Program-made: the position numbers and the translations under genes
NCBI GenBank assembly: GCA_945876185.1
Contig: CAMCMZ010000038.1
Coordinates: forward strand, 1-35,655
DNA length: 35,655 bases
Source of the DNA: Candidatus Kuenenia stuttgartensis
GTDB taxonomy: Bacteria > Planctomycetota > UBA11346
Direction: 5' to 3'
Shown: one piece after another, positions 14,387 to 23,135 of the stretch
Position numbering within the stretch: the first letter of the stretch is position 1
How the letters are laid out: every line of letters starts with the position of its first letter
The notes under the pieces: model-generated
Databases searched by the model: none
What the model was told of the DNA's origin: nothing
What the model saw: the letters and a program-made list of their open reading frames with translations, nothing else

Positions 14387-15379
14387 ATGTCCGCCTTCAC
14401 CGACCTCGTCCTCAAATCAACCACCCGTCAGATCATGCCGGTCGCCACCTTCCCCGGGGCCGTGGCCTCGGGCCGCAAGGTCATCGAGATGGTCAACGAT
14501 CCCAAGGTGCAGGCCGAGGTGAGCATGGCCCTGCGCGAAAAGCTGGGCATGCCGTTCTGGCAGTCGGCGATGGATCTCAGCGTCGAGGCGCAGGCCTTCG
14601 GCGCGCAGGTGCGGCTGGTCGATGACGAGGTGCCCACGGTCATGGGTCGGCTGATCTCCGATGCGGCCGGCGTGCGCGCGTTGCAGGTGCCGGCGGTGGG
14701 CGCGGGTCGGACCAATGTCTATCTCGACACCGTGCGCATTCTCGCGCGCCAGCCGGACTCGCCCTTCGTCATCGGCGGCTGCATCGGCCCGTTCACCCTC
14801 GCCGGTCGGCTGTTCGGGGTCAGCGAATCGCTGGAGTTCGCGATGAACGAACCCGAGGCGATGGAGGAACTGGTCGGCAAGGCGACCGACTTCCTGATCG
14901 CCTACGTCAACGCCTTCAAAAAAGCTGGTGCGAAGGCCTTGTTCATGGCCGAGCCCACCGCCGGGCTGCTGTCGCCGAAGATGCTCGGACGGTTGTCGTC
15001 GCCGTTCGTGCGCCGCATCGTCGACGCGGTCGAGGATGGTTCCTTCGGCATCATCCTGCACAACTGCGCCGCCAAGACGGTGCATCTGCCGCACATCCTG
15101 CAGAGCGGCGCCACCGCGCTGCATTTCGGCCAGCCGATGGATCTTGCCGCCGCCGCCAAGCATGTGCCCGGCAACGTGGTGGTCTGCGGCAACCTCGACC
15201 CGTCCGGCGTCTTCGTCGGCCTGCAACCGGCCGAGATCACCGCACGCACGGAAACCCTGTGCCGCGCTATCGCCGGCCAACGCAACGTGGTGATCAGTTC
15301 CGGCTGCGACATTCCGCCCAACGCCCCGGTCGCGCACATCCAGGCCTTCATGGCGGCGGTGCGGGCGCAAGCCGTTTAA
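14387..15379 (+). CDS. MtaA/MtbA-type cobamide methyltransferase-like protein (UroD superfamily)
   Basis: A cytoplasmic TIM-barrel protein of 330 residues. The likely zinc ligands of the MtaA/MtbA/CmuA branch are visible: His225 and Cys227 in IILHNCAAKT and Cys307 in VISSGCDIPPNAP, with the 80-residue spacing expected of methylcobamide:thiol methyltransferases; true UroD enzymes lack this set. Other family blocks are FVIGGCIGPFTLAGRL and FMAEPTAGLLSP. Such proteins move methyl groups between a corrinoid carrier and a thiol; the partner corrinoid protein is not nearby, so substrate and reaction are open. The start ATG 14387 is chosen because AAGGAG lies 6 bases upstream. A 107-base structured element follows the stop. 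Confidence 0.8.
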   Translation: MSAFTDLVLKSTTRQIMPVATFPGAVASGRKVIEMVNDPKVQAEVSMALREKLGMPFWQSAMDLSVEAQAFGAQVRLVDDEVPTVMGRLISDAAGVRALQVPAVGAGRTNVYLDTVRILARQPDSPFVIGGCIGPFTLAGRLFGVSESLEFAMNEPEAMEELVGKATDFLIAYVNAFKKAGAKALFMAEPTAGLLSPKMLGRLSSPFVRRIVDAVEDGSFGIILHNCAAKTVHLPHILQSGATALHFGQPMDLAAAAKHVPGNVVVCGNLDPSGVFVGLQPAEITARTETLCRAIAGQRNVVISSGCDIPPNAPVAHIQAFMAAVRAQAV

Positions 15380-15486
15380 GCCTAAAAATCGCAATTGCAC
15401 CCCATCTGCTGCGTTGGTCGTCGGTCATTTGGCGCTGCCAAACTCCCTCCTCCCGCCTTGCATCTGGGGCGCACTTGCGATTTTTA
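15380..15486 (+). terminator. Long imperfect hairpin after the UroD-like gene, terminator-like element
   Basis: TAAAAATCGCAA (15383-15394) pairs perfectly with TTGCGATTTTTA (15475-15486). Inside it GCACCCCA (15397-15404) pairs with TGGGGCGC (15465-15472) with one mismatch, and the loop contains the hairpin TTTGGC-GCT-GCCAAA (15428-15442). It begins one base after the UroD-like stop. The right arm ends in a T-rich strand, so it could terminate transcription. The left 15 bases recur at 2260-2274 after another gene. The rest of the gap to 15663 shows only a duplicated ATTGGGCAT (15538-15555). Confidence 0.55.
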
Positions 15487-15663
15487 CAGGGGATTGTGGG
15501 TAGGCTGTTTTGAGAGTGGGGCAGCAATCGAAGCAAGATTGGGCATATTGGGCATATCGATCACTTCACCCAATTGGTGACCGCGCAAGCTTCTTCAAAA
15601 CCTCATTCCGCGGCCACTTGTGAACGAATTCAAGGATCTATCGCGACATTAAGGTTAAGTCGA

Positions 15664-16149
15664 TTATGCGAGATTTACCTGGCCAATACCAGGATCCGCG
15701 AGCCAGGGACATCCGGCAGCGGTGAACGACGCCCAGCGCCGGTCGCGGCTCCAGATCCGCAACTGACGGCGAGCGCACACCGACCACAGCAGGGCGTGCC
15801 AGGCTGGCACGGAAATCCCCTGTTCACGTTGGCTCACGGCCAATTCTGCCGCACGCACGTGATCAGCCGGATCCAGGCGCAGGTCGCCAAAGGCGGTCAG
15901 GATCGTGTTGAGACGGGCATGTTGGCCCAGGTCGCGGCAGCGCGTGAGCAGCCCCTGGCGGATCGGGGCGATGGAGCAGATCCGGCGCTGGCGCACCAAG
16001 GCGCTGAATCCGGCGACCACCTGCGGGTCGGACTGGTGCCGGCTGAACGCGTAGAGCCAGATGTCGAGGTCCGGCAGGACCATGCTGCCGGAAATCGCCA
16101 AGGATTCAGCCTGGCCATCAGCCAGGTTGGCCGCCGCAGAGGGAATCAT
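15664..16149 (-). CDS. vapC: PIN-domain VapC-like toxin, active site partly degenerate
   Basis: 161 residues from ATG 16149, which overlaps the vapB stop (ATGA). VapC toxins are Mg-dependent RNases with three or four acidic residues. The first (Asp27 in VLPDLDIWLYAF) and last (Asp136 in RIWSRDRRW) are present. The usual helix-borne Glu is replaced in SIAPIRQGLL (Arg64/Gln65), and the usual Asp of the GxxxPxxDAL block is His118 in GISVPAWHALLW. The fold and gene order remain typical, so this may be an inactive or altered toxin. The first 20 residues are an extension unusual for VapC; a start further in, at Met23, is possible. Confidence 0.75.
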   Translation of the reverse strand: MIPSAAANLADGQAESLAISGSMVLPDLDIWLYAFSRHQSDPQVVAGFSALVRQRRICSIAPIRQGLLTRCRDLGQHARLNTILTAFGDLRLDPADHVRAAELAVSQREQGISVPAWHALLWSVCARRQLRIWSRDRRWASFTAAGCPWLADPGIGQVNLA

Positions 16150-16352
16150 CGGGTCCCCGGTTCGGGGGCGGCTGCGGCAGGCGCGAGCGGCATGAAGTCG
16201 ATGGTGCCGAGGGCATCCAACGTTTTGAGCTGCTGCCGGAAGGCGATCGCTTCGCTGACGGCAGCGTCGACGGCCTCGCGCTTGCTGCGGTAGCCGCCCA
16301 GGCGGATCAGGGTGTCGACGGCGGCGAGATCGATGTCGAGGTTGGTGGCCAT
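16146..16352 (-). CDS. vapB: VapB-family antitoxin
   Basis: A 68-residue ribbon-helix-helix antitoxin. The N-terminus MATNLDIDLAAVDTLIRLGG and the GYRSKREAVDAAVSEAI block are typical of VapB proteins, which bind DNA as dimers through the first strand and neutralise the toxin with a C-terminal tail (here Pro/Ala-rich). ATG 16350-16352 lies inside a perfect 12-bp inverted repeat that should be its own operator, giving autorepression. It overlaps vapC by the ATGA junction. No Shine-Dalgarno precedes it, consistent with a leaderless message. Confidence 0.85.
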   Translation of the reverse strand: MATNLDIDLAAVDTLIRLGGYRSKREAVDAAVSEAIAFRQQLKTLDALGTIDFMPLAPAAAAPEPGTR

Positions 16353-16387
16353 AGTCGCACAATAGGATGTGCGACTATGGCGGACAA
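16349..16387 (-). promoter_or_regulatory. vapBC promoter and operator, probably leaderless
   Basis: A perfect inverted repeat CCATAGTCGCAC / GTGCGACTATGG with an 8-base spacer spans 16349-16380. On the minus strand, TTGTCC (16382-16387) and TATTGT (16359-16364) are separated by 17 bases, a plausible -35/-10 pair. The start site would fall at or next to the vapB ATG (16352). The repeat covers the spacer, the -10 and the start codon, so bound VapB would block RNA polymerase. Confidence 0.65.
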
Positions 16388-16549
16388 GAGCCGGGAGTTG
16401 CTTGCATTCCTTGAATTCCGACCACAAGACGCTGCAGAAACGCGAAATCGCCATGGATTACCCAAGTCCGATCATTCCCAGCAAACACCGCACATAACGC
16501 CGCACAAACACGCCACCATCATCGCACCTTCGCCCAATCGGGAGCCTCC

Positions 16550-19324
16550 ATGTCCGTCTCGTCCGCCTTCGCCGGAATCAACGTCAACCTCATTGAAGAG
16601 ATGCAGGCCCGCTGGCAGCAGGATCCCGCCAGCGTGGAGCGCGAATGGCAGATCTTCTTCGCCGGTTTCGACCTGGGCGCCGGACAAACGGCGGGTCAAC
16701 CGAGCGCTGGCGGAAACGCCGCGCCGGGCCGGCGCGACCAGGAGCGAGTCGATTCACTGATCCGCGCCTACCGCACCATCGGCCACACCGTCTGCACCCT
16801 GGATCCACTGAAACTCAACGACCAGCCGGGCAACCCGGAACTCGATCTCGCCGCCTTCGGCCTGACCCAGGCCGATCTCGACCGCGAGTTCGCCTGCCGC
16901 AGCGTGGTCGGCCTGGGCCAGACCGCGCGCCTGCGCGATCTCATCGACCACCTGCGCGCGACCTACTGCGGCAACATCGGCGTCGAATACGAGCACATCG
17001 AGGAACGCGCCCGCCGAGCCTGGATCCGCGAACGCGTTGAGGGCACCCGCAACCAGCCGCGCCTGGCGCGTGAGGAAAAGCTGCGGATCCTCATGAAGCT
17101 AAACCAGGCCGAGGTGCTGGAGACCTTCATCCACACACGATTCCTAGGGCAGAAGCGATTCTCGCTCGAAGGCGGCGAGGCGCTGCTGCCGGCGCTAGAT
17201 GCGATTGTCGAGATGGCACCGGAACTCGGCGTGCGCGAGATCGTGATGGGCATGCCGCACCGCGGCCGGCTCAACGTGCTCTGCAATGTCCTGAACAAAA
17301 GCTATGAAGAAGTCTTCACCGAGTTCGAGGGCAGTTACGACCTGTCGCAGCTGTCCGGCGATGGCGACGTGAAGTATCACTTGGGGTTCTCGTCGGAGCA
17401 CACCACCGCGAACGGCAAGACGGTGCGCCTGGGCCTGAACCCCAACCCCAGCCACCTCGAAGCCGTCGATCCGGTGGTGCTCGGTCGCGTGCGCGGCAAG
17501 CAGCGCCAGTACCAGGACAACGCGACGCGCGGCATGGTGATCCCGGTGCTGTTGCACGGCGATGCGTCGATCGCCGGCCAGGGTCTGGTGATGGAATGCT
17601 TCCAACTCTCGCAGCTCGAAGGCTACACCGTCGGCGGCACCATCCATCTCGTCGTCAACAACCAGATTGGATTCACCACCTTGCCGGCGGATTCGCGTTC
17701 GACGCGCTACTGCACCGATATTGCCAAGATGATCGGGGCGCCGGTCTTCCACGTGAATGGCGACGATCCGGAAGCCGTCACCCAGGTTGCGAAGCTCGCG
17801 ATCGAATACCGCCAGCGCTTCAAGCGCGACGTGATCATCGACATCGTCTGCTACCGCCGGCACGGCCACAACGAGACCGACGAACCCAACTACACCCAGC
17901 CCACCATGTACGCGAACATCGGGGCGCACCCGACCCTGCGTAAGCTGTACACCGGGAAATTGCTGGCCGACGGCGTCCTCACCCAGGCCGAGGCCGATGC
18001 GATGGCGACGGTGATGCAGAACCAGCTCCAGGTCGCGCTCAATGCGGTGAAAGTCAAGCCGGCCAAAATCACCCGACCGAAGTTCGACACCGGCGTGTGG
18101 AAGGGCAAGACCCTGCGCTACCGCCATGAGGTAGTCGAGACCGGCGTCACGAAAGAGAAGATCGACCTCATCACAAAGTCGCTGTCGAGCTGGCCGCCCG
18201 ACTTCAACATCCATCCCAAGATCAAGAAGTTGGCCGAGGATCGCGCCAAGGTCTTCGCCGCCGGCGGGCGGATCGACTGGGCGCTCGGTGAATTGCTGGC
18301 GTTCGGCAGCCTGCTGTTGGAAGGCACCCCGATCCGCTTGTCGGGCCAGGACAGCCGGCGCGGCACCTTCAGCCAGCGCCATAGTTACTGGTACGACGTG
18401 AAGACCCGGGCGCGCTACAAGCCGCTGAACCAGATCGCGCCCGGCCAGGCGAACTTCTGCGTCTACAACAGCCCGTTGTCCGAGGCCGCCGTGCTCGGCT
18501 TCGACTACGGCTATTCGCTGGCCGAACCCAACATGCTGATTATGTGGGAGGCCCAGTTCGGCGACTTCGTCAACGGCGCCCAGGTCATCATCGACCAGTT
18601 CATCGCCGCCTCCGAATCCAAGTGGGGCCGCGCCTCGGGCCTGGTGCTCATGCTGCCGCACGGCCAGGAAGGTCAGGGCCCCGAGCACAGCTCGGCCCGG
18701 CCAGAGCGCTTCCTGCAACTGTGCGCCGAGGACAACATCCAGGTCGCGTACTGTTCGACCGCCGCCCAGCACTTCCACATCCTGCGCCGCCAGTTGAAGC
18801 GCGACGTGCGCAAGCCGCTCATCCTGATGACGCCGAAGGGCCACCTGCGCTCGAAAGCCGCCGCAAGCGTTCTCGCGGACTTCGTCAGCGGCCGCTTTCA
18901 TGAGATCCTGGTCGACCCGTCACCCAAGGGCGCGAAGACCACCCGGGTGGTGCTCTGCACCGGCAAGATCGCTCACGAATTGCTGGATCGCCGCAGCGAA
19001 GACGGTCTCGACCACGTCGCCATCATCCGCATCGAGCAGCTCTATCCACTGCACGAGGCCCTGCTCGCTGAAAGCCTGGCGCCGTACCTTGCCGCCGGAG
19101 CCGAACTGGTGTGGTGCCAGGAGGAACCGCAGAACGCCGGCGCGTGGACCTTCATCGAACCGGCCCTGCGCCATCTGGCCCAGCGCGAGATCGCCTTCGC
19201 TGGCCGCGAACCCGCCGCCAGCCCGGCACCGGGCAGCATGAAGCTGCATCTGTTGGAGCAGGAACGGCTGATCGCCGCCGCCCTGGGCACCAAGGAACGC
19301 AAGACGATCAAGCTCGGTCATTGA
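16550..19324 (+). CDS. sucA: 2-oxoglutarate dehydrogenase E1 component
   Basis: Thiamine-diphosphate-dependent decarboxylase of the 2-oxoglutarate dehydrogenase complex in the TCA cycle; it decarboxylates 2-oxoglutarate and succinylates the E2 lipoyl group. It has the expected length (924 residues) and family blocks: the N-terminal E2/E3-contact segment [32 protein letters not shown] (about 235-246), the cofactor region [30 protein letters not shown], the transketolase region [13 protein letters not shown], and the C-terminal [12 protein letters not shown] (about 856-867). The start ATG 16550 has GGGAG about 6 bases upstream. It leads a sucA-sucB-lpdA operon and is divergent from vapBC across a 160-base gap with no clear promoter. 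Confidence 0.97.
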   Translation: MSVSSAFAGINVNLIEEMQARWQQDPASVEREWQIFFAGFDLGAGQTAGQPSAGGNAAPGRRDQERVDSLIRAYRTIGHTVCTLDPLKLNDQPGNPELDLAAFGLTQADLDREFACRSVVGLGQTARLRDLIDHLRATYCGNIGVEYEHIEERARRAWIRERVEGTRNQPRLAREEKLRILMKLNQAEVLETFIHTRFLGQKRFSLEGGEALLPALDAIVEMAPELGVREIVMGMPHRGRLNVLCNVLNKSYEEVFTEFEGSYDLSQLSGDGDVKYHLGFSSEHTTANGKTVRLGLNPNPSHLEAVDPVVLGRVRGKQRQYQDNATRGMVIPVLLHGDASIAGQGLVMECFQLSQLEGYTVGGTIHLVVNNQIGFTTLPADSRSTRYCTDIAKMIGAPVFHVNGDDPEAVTQVAKLAIEYRQRFKRDVIIDIVCYRRHGHNETDEPNYTQPTMYANIGAHPTLRKLYTGKLLADGVLTQAEADAMATVMQNQLQVALNAVKVKPAKITRPKFDTGVWKGKTLRYRHEVVETGVTKEKIDLITKSLSSWPPDFNIHPKIKKLAEDRAKVFAAGGRIDWALGELLAFGSLLLEGTPIRLSGQDSRRGTFSQRHSYWYDVKTRARYKPLNQIAPGQANFCVYNSPLSEAAVLGFDYGYSLAEPNMLIMWEAQFGDFVNGAQVIIDQFIAASESKWGRASGLVLMLPHGQEGQGPEHSSARPERFLQLCAEDNIQVAYCSTAAQHFHILRRQLKRDVRKPLILMTPKGHLRSKAAASVLADFVSGRFHEILVDPSPKGAKTTRVVLCTGKIAHELLDRRSEDGLDHVAIIRIEQLYPLHEALLAESLAPYLAAGAELVWCQEEPQNAGAWTFIEPALRHLAQREIAFAGREPAASPAPGSMKLHLLEQERLIAAALGTKERKTIKLGH

Positions 19325-19365
19325 ATTCGACTGCCTGCAAAAACCCAGTCATAGCGAGTCCCACC

Positions 19366-20682
19366 ATGTCCCATGCCCTGAAGATCCCCCAGCTCGGCGA
19401 ATCGATCACCGAAGGCACCATCGCGCGCTGGCTGGTCGCCGACGGCGCCAGCGTCAACGACACCACGCCGGTGTTCGAGCTGGAAACCGACAAGATCAGC
19501 ACCGAGGTCACCGCCGGCGCCGCCGGGGTGCTCAAGATCAAGGTCCAAGCCGGCGCGGTGCTGCCGGTCGGCACCGTGGTGGCCGAGGTCGAGCCGATCG
19601 GCGCCGGAGCGATCGCCGCGCCTCTGGCTTCCGTGCCCGCTCCCGCCGCATCCCCGGCACCCGCGCCAGTGCCCGCCACTGCACCTGCGCCTGCCGTATC
19701 GGCCAAGACCGTTGAAGCGGCGCCCGCCGCTCCTCTCTCGCCGGCGGTGCGCAAGCTGGTAGCCGAGCACGGCGTCGACGCCAAGGCGATCGCCGGCAGC
19801 GGCAAGGACGGCCGCCTGACCAAGGGCGATGTGCTCGCAGCCATCGCCGCGCCTGCCGTACCAGCTTCGGCCCCTGCCGCCCCAGTCGCGCCAGCACCAT
19901 CCGCCACCACCGCAGTGGTTCCCCCGGCGTCCGCCGTGATTCCTGCTCCAGCCGCAGCCACGCCGGCCGCAGTCGCAGCCACCCCAGGCGAGACGCGCAA
20001 GCGCATGAGTTCGCTTCGCCAGCGCATCGCCCAGCGCCTGGTCGAGGCGCAGCACACCGCCGCGATCCTGACCACCTTCAACGAGATCGACGTCTCGGCC
20101 GTCATCGACCTGCGCAAGCGCTTCAAGGAGGAGTTCGAGAAGAAGCTGGGCGTAGGCCTGGGCTTCATGTCGTTCTTCGCCCGCGCCGCCTGCGAGGCCC
20201 TGCGCAAGTATCCACTGCTGAACAGCCGCATCGACGGCACCGACGTGGTCACCCCGGATGGCGTCCACCTCGGCATCGCGGTGGGCACCGAAAAAGGCCT
20301 GGTCGTGCCGGTCCTGCGCGACGCCGGCAACCTGCCGCTGGCCGACATCGAACGCCGCATCCGCGACGCAGCCCTGAAAGCGCGCGAGGGCAAACTCGCC
20401 CTCGCCGACCTGCAAGGCGGCACCTTCACCATCACCAACGGCGGGACCTACGGCAGCCTGCTGTCGACCCCGATCATCAACCCGCCGCAGTCGGGTATCC
20501 TCGGCATGCACGCCATCAAAGACCGCCCGATCGCCCTTAACGGCCAGGTCGTCATCCGCCCGATGATGTACGTCGCGCTGAGCTACGATCACCGCATCGT
20601 CGACGGCGCCGAGGCCGTGGGATTCCTGGTCCGGGTCAAGGAACTCATCGAGTCACCGGAGCGGTTGGTGCTGGGCTTATGA
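19366..20682 (+). CDS. sucB: Dihydrolipoyllysine-residue succinyltransferase (E2 of 2-oxoglutarate dehydrogenase)
   Basis: The E2 core takes the succinyl group from E1 on a swinging lipoyl arm and passes it to CoA. Domains in order: a lipoyl domain (residues 1-77, with Lys43 in ELETDKIS as the lipoylation site), an Ala/Pro-rich linker, the E3/E1-binding domain (about 122-162: [21 protein letters not shown]), a second Ala/Pro linker, and the acyltransferase domain (about 205-438) with the catalytic [13 protein letters not shown] (His-x3-Asp-Gly). It is 438 residues long. It begins 41 bases after sucA. The start ATG 19366 matches the family N-terminus ([12 protein letters not shown]); no strong Shine-Dalgarno is visible. 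Confidence 0.97.
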   Translation: MSHALKIPQLGESITEGTIARWLVADGASVNDTTPVFELETDKISTEVTAGAAGVLKIKVQAGAVLPVGTVVAEVEPIGAGAIAAPLASVPAPAASPAPAPVPATAPAPAVSAKTVEAAPAAPLSPAVRKLVAEHGVDAKAIAGSGKDGRLTKGDVLAAIAAPAVPASAPAAPVAPAPSATTAVVPPASAVIPAPAAATPAAVAATPGETRKRMSSLRQRIAQRLVEAQHTAAILTTFNEIDVSAVIDLRKRFKEEFEKKLGVGLGFMSFFARAACEALRKYPLLNSRIDGTDVVTPDGVHLGIAVGTEKGLVVPVLRDAGNLPLADIERRIRDAALKAREGKLALADLQGGTFTITNGGTYGSLLSTPIINPPQSGILGMHAIKDRPIALNGQVVIRPMMYVALSYDHRIVDGAEAVGFLVRVKELIESPERLVLGL

Positions 20683-20703
20683 ATCAGATTGCACCGGCTG
20701 TCA

Positions 20704-20820
20704 GTAGCGCCGGCTTCAGCCGGCTCGAACAATCGGATTGATTCGGCCGACATGCGCCATCGTGATCTTCTGTGCGACGGGCATAGGTCCCTCGACCATG
20801 CCGGCTGAAGCCGGCGCTAC
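20704..20820. repeat. Paired-palindrome repeat between sucB and lpdA
   Basis: Two 21-bp arms (20704-20724 and 20800-20820) are perfect inverted copies separated by 75 bases. Each arm also contains its own palindrome, GCCGGCTTCAGCCGGC or its complement, able to form a 6-7 bp hairpin. This is REP/BIME-like architecture: outer inverted repeat plus a hairpin in each arm. It sits inside the operon (gap 20683-20888), where it could affect message stability or the level of E3 relative to E1 and E2. Confidence 0.85.
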
Positions 20821-20888
20821 GGAAGGCATCCTGTCTTTTCACGACCTATCTTCTCTCATCACGCTTAACCTAGAACCGAAGGATTCCC

Positions 20889-22301
20889 ATGCCTGACTTC
20901 GACCTCATCGTCATCGGCGCCGGCCCCGGTGGCTACGTCTGCGCGATCCGCGCGGCGCAACTTGGGCTGAAAGTAGCGATCGTCGAAAAGCGCGCCGAAG
21001 CCGGCAAGACGCGCCTCGGCGGGACGTGCCTGAACGTGGGCTGCATTCCGTCGAAGGCGCTGCTGGATTCCTCGGAACGCTATGCCGACACCAAGAACCA
21101 TCTGGCCGTCCACGGGGTGAAGGTGACTGGCGTCGAACTCGACCTCGCGGCGCTGATGCAGCGCAAGACCCAGGTCGTGAGCGGCCTCGTTGATGGCATC
21201 GCCTATCTGATGAAGAAGAACAAGATCGAGGTGATCGCCGGCACCGGCATCCTGCTCGCCGCCGGCACAGTGCGCGTCGATGCCGCCGCCGGCTCGCGTG
21301 AAATCACCGCGACCAACCTCGTGCTCGCCCTGGGTTCGGTGCCGAGCGCGTTGCCGACGCTGCCGATCGACGGCAACGTCGTGGTGACCAGCGACCAGGC
21401 GATCGCCTTCGACCGCGTGCCGGAACGCCTGATCGTGGTCGGGGCCGGCGTGATCGGCCTCGAACTCGGCAGCGTCTGGGCCCGCCTCGGCAGCCAGGTC
21501 GAGGTGGTCGAGTTCCTGCCGCGCATCCTGCCGTTTCTTGACCCCGAGGTTGCGGCCGAGGCGCAGAAGATCCTCACCAAGCAGGGGTTGCGTTTCCACC
21601 TCGCGACCAAGGTCACCGGCCTCAAGCGCGTCGGCGCGACCGCGATCCTGAGCGCGACTGATGCGGAGGGAAAAACCGTGGAGTTCACCGGCGACCGCGT
21701 CCTGGTCGCGGTGGGCCGTCGGCCGCTGATTGAAGGCGCTGGCCTGGAAGCCGCCGGGGTCGCCTTGACCGAGCGCAAACGCGTCGCCGTCGACCACGAT
21801 TTCCGCACCAACCTGCCCGGCGTGTGGGCGATCGGCGATCTCATCGACGGCCCGATGCTCGCGCACAAGGCGGAAGAAGAAGGCGTCGCGGTGGCAGAGA
21901 TCATCGTCGGCCAAAAGAACACCCTCGACCACCACCTGATCCCGAACGTGGTCTACACCCACCCCGAGATCGCCAGCGTCGGCCTGACCGAGGCCGAGGC
22001 GACCAAGCGGGGACTCACGGTGCGTGTTGGCCGATTCCCCTTCGCCGCCATCGGCCGCGCCCGCGCCTCGGGCGAGATCGACGGCTCGGTGAAGATCATC
22101 GCCGACGCCACCAGCGACCGCATCCTCGGCGCCGCCATCATCGGCCCACGCGCCAGCGACCTTCTGGCAGAGATCACCGCCGTCATGGCCTTCGGCGGTT
22201 CCAGCGAGGACATCGCCCGCACCTGCCACAGCCATCCGACCTTTTCAGAGGCGGTCAAAGAAGCCTCGCTGGCGGTGCTGGGGCGGGCGCTGCACGCGTG
22301 A
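20889..22301 (+). CDS. lpdA: Dihydrolipoyl dehydrogenase (E3)
   Basis: This FAD flavoprotein reoxidises dihydrolipoyl groups with NAD+. Evidence: the N-terminal FAD site VIGAGPGGYVCAI, the redox disulfide in GGTCLNVGCIPSK (Cys47 and Cys52), the NAD site VVGAGVIGLELGSVWARLG, the second FAD site GVWAIGDLIDGPMLAHKAEEEG, and the C-terminal HSHPTFSEAVKEA that supplies the catalytic His-Glu pair. At 470 residues it has the standard length. The start ATG has AAGGA 8 bases upstream. It is the third gene of the 2-oxoglutarate dehydrogenase operon, though 206 bases separate it from sucB. The same E3 could serve pyruvate dehydrogenase or glycine cleavage elsewhere in the genome. Confidence 0.97.
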   Translation: MPDFDLIVIGAGPGGYVCAIRAAQLGLKVAIVEKRAEAGKTRLGGTCLNVGCIPSKALLDSSERYADTKNHLAVHGVKVTGVELDLAALMQRKTQVVSGLVDGIAYLMKKNKIEVIAGTGILLAAGTVRVDAAAGSREITATNLVLALGSVPSALPTLPIDGNVVVTSDQAIAFDRVPERLIVVGAGVIGLELGSVWARLGSQVEVVEFLPRILPFLDPEVAAEAQKILTKQGLRFHLATKVTGLKRVGATAILSATDAEGKTVEFTGDRVLVAVGRRPLIEGAGLEAAGVALTERKRVAVDHDFRTNLPGVWAIGDLIDGPMLAHKAEEEGVAVAEIIVGQKNTLDHHLIPNVVYTHPEIASVGLTEAEATKRGLTVRVGRFPFAAIGRARASGEIDGSVKIIADATSDRILGAAIIGPRASDLLAEITAVMAFGGSSEDIARTCHSHPTFSEAVKEASLAVLGRALHA

Positions 22302-22302
22302 G

Positions 22303-22321
22303 TCCCAGGAAATTCCTGGGA
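22303..22321. terminator. Hairpin between convergent lpdA and the amidotransferase gene
   Basis: TCCCAGGA-AAT-TCCTGGGA is a perfect 8-bp stem with a 3-base loop, starting one base after the lpdA stop and 32 bases from the stop of the opposing gene. It has no T-run, so it may act as a 3'-end stabiliser or a weak bidirectional terminator. Confidence 0.5.
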
Positions 22322-22353
22322 TAGCTTTGCACAAGCGGTTCGGGACGGTCGGC

Positions 22354-23073
22354 TCAGACCAACAACCGCTCTACGACATTCCCGATCATCCGCTCGCCGA
22401 CCGCCCGAAATTCGGCATAGCACCGCTCCATATCCGCACTGAGATCCACGCAGCCCCCCTCCCCGTTCGCTTCGCGTACGAAGTCGGCATCGGCCTCTAT
22501 CCAGGTGCGGATGCCCGCAGCGTCGACCTCGGGATGAAATTGCAGGCCGTACTGGGCGCGGCCCAGGCGGAACGCCTGATGTCTGCAGCACGGCGTCGAG
22601 GCGAGGTGGACCGCACTGGCCGGCAGGTCGAACGTGTCTCCATGCCAGTGCAGAACGAGCGGATCCGCGTCGAGACCAGCGAAGAGCGGATCATCGGGGC
22701 GTTCGCGCCGGATCGGCGCGAATCCGACCTCGCGCACCCGGTTCGCGTAGACCATGGCGCCTGCAGCGGCAGCCAGCAGTTGCGACCCGAGGCAAACCCC
22801 GAGCACCGGCGTGCCGGCATCCAGGCAGGATTTCAGCAGTGCGATCTCGCGTTCCAGGAACGGCAGCCGGGGATCATGGCGGTCCGCCACACCCATGGGG
22901 CCACCCATCACCACTACGACCTGGCCGGGTTCCGGCCGCACCGGGATTCCTGCGCCCTGGTCGCAGCGGCGCAGGTCGATGCTGACCCCGCGCCGAGTCA
23001 GGAGTTCGCCGATAAGGTACGGTCCCTCATGCGGGACATGCTGGATGATGAGGACGGGTGGCATGGCTGGCAT
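22354..23073 (-). CDS. Class I glutamine amidotransferase-like protein
   Basis: 239 residues from ATG 23073 (in-frame ATG 23064 and GTG 23085 are alternatives; none has a clear Shine-Dalgarno). The class I glutaminase triad is visible: Cys94 in VLGVCLGSQLLA, and His180 and Glu182 in YGLQFHPEVD. The oxyanion region VVVMGGPMGVAD also matches. The layout (HVPHEGPYLIGELL near the start, WHGDTFDLP mid-protein) is that of the GMP-synthase-like or YfeJ-type stand-alone amidotransferases, not a subunit of a known biosynthetic enzyme. The substrate is unknown. It is convergent with lpdA and downstream of a tandem repeat array. Confidence 0.88.
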   Translation of the reverse strand: MPAMPPVLIIQHVPHEGPYLIGELLTRRGVSIDLRRCDQGAGIPVRPEPGQVVVVMGGPMGVADRHDPRLPFLEREIALLKSCLDAGTPVLGVCLGSQLLAAAAGAMVYANRVREVGFAPIRRERPDDPLFAGLDADPLVLHWHGDTFDLPASAVHLASTPCCRHQAFRLGRAQYGLQFHPEVDAAGIRTWIEADADFVREANGEGGCVDLSADMERCYAEFRAVGERMIGNVVERLLV

Positions 23074-23135
23074 GAAAGTGCCCACGCGAGGTCGGGCAAG
23101 TGCTCAGCATCCAAGCACCCATCCATGGCCACAAC

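Noticed and set aside
17195..18901. Long open frame of 568 codons antisense to sucA
   Set aside because: It is a high-GC shadow of a clear sucA frame, with low-complexity Val/Leu/Asp/Arg content and no recognisable domain.
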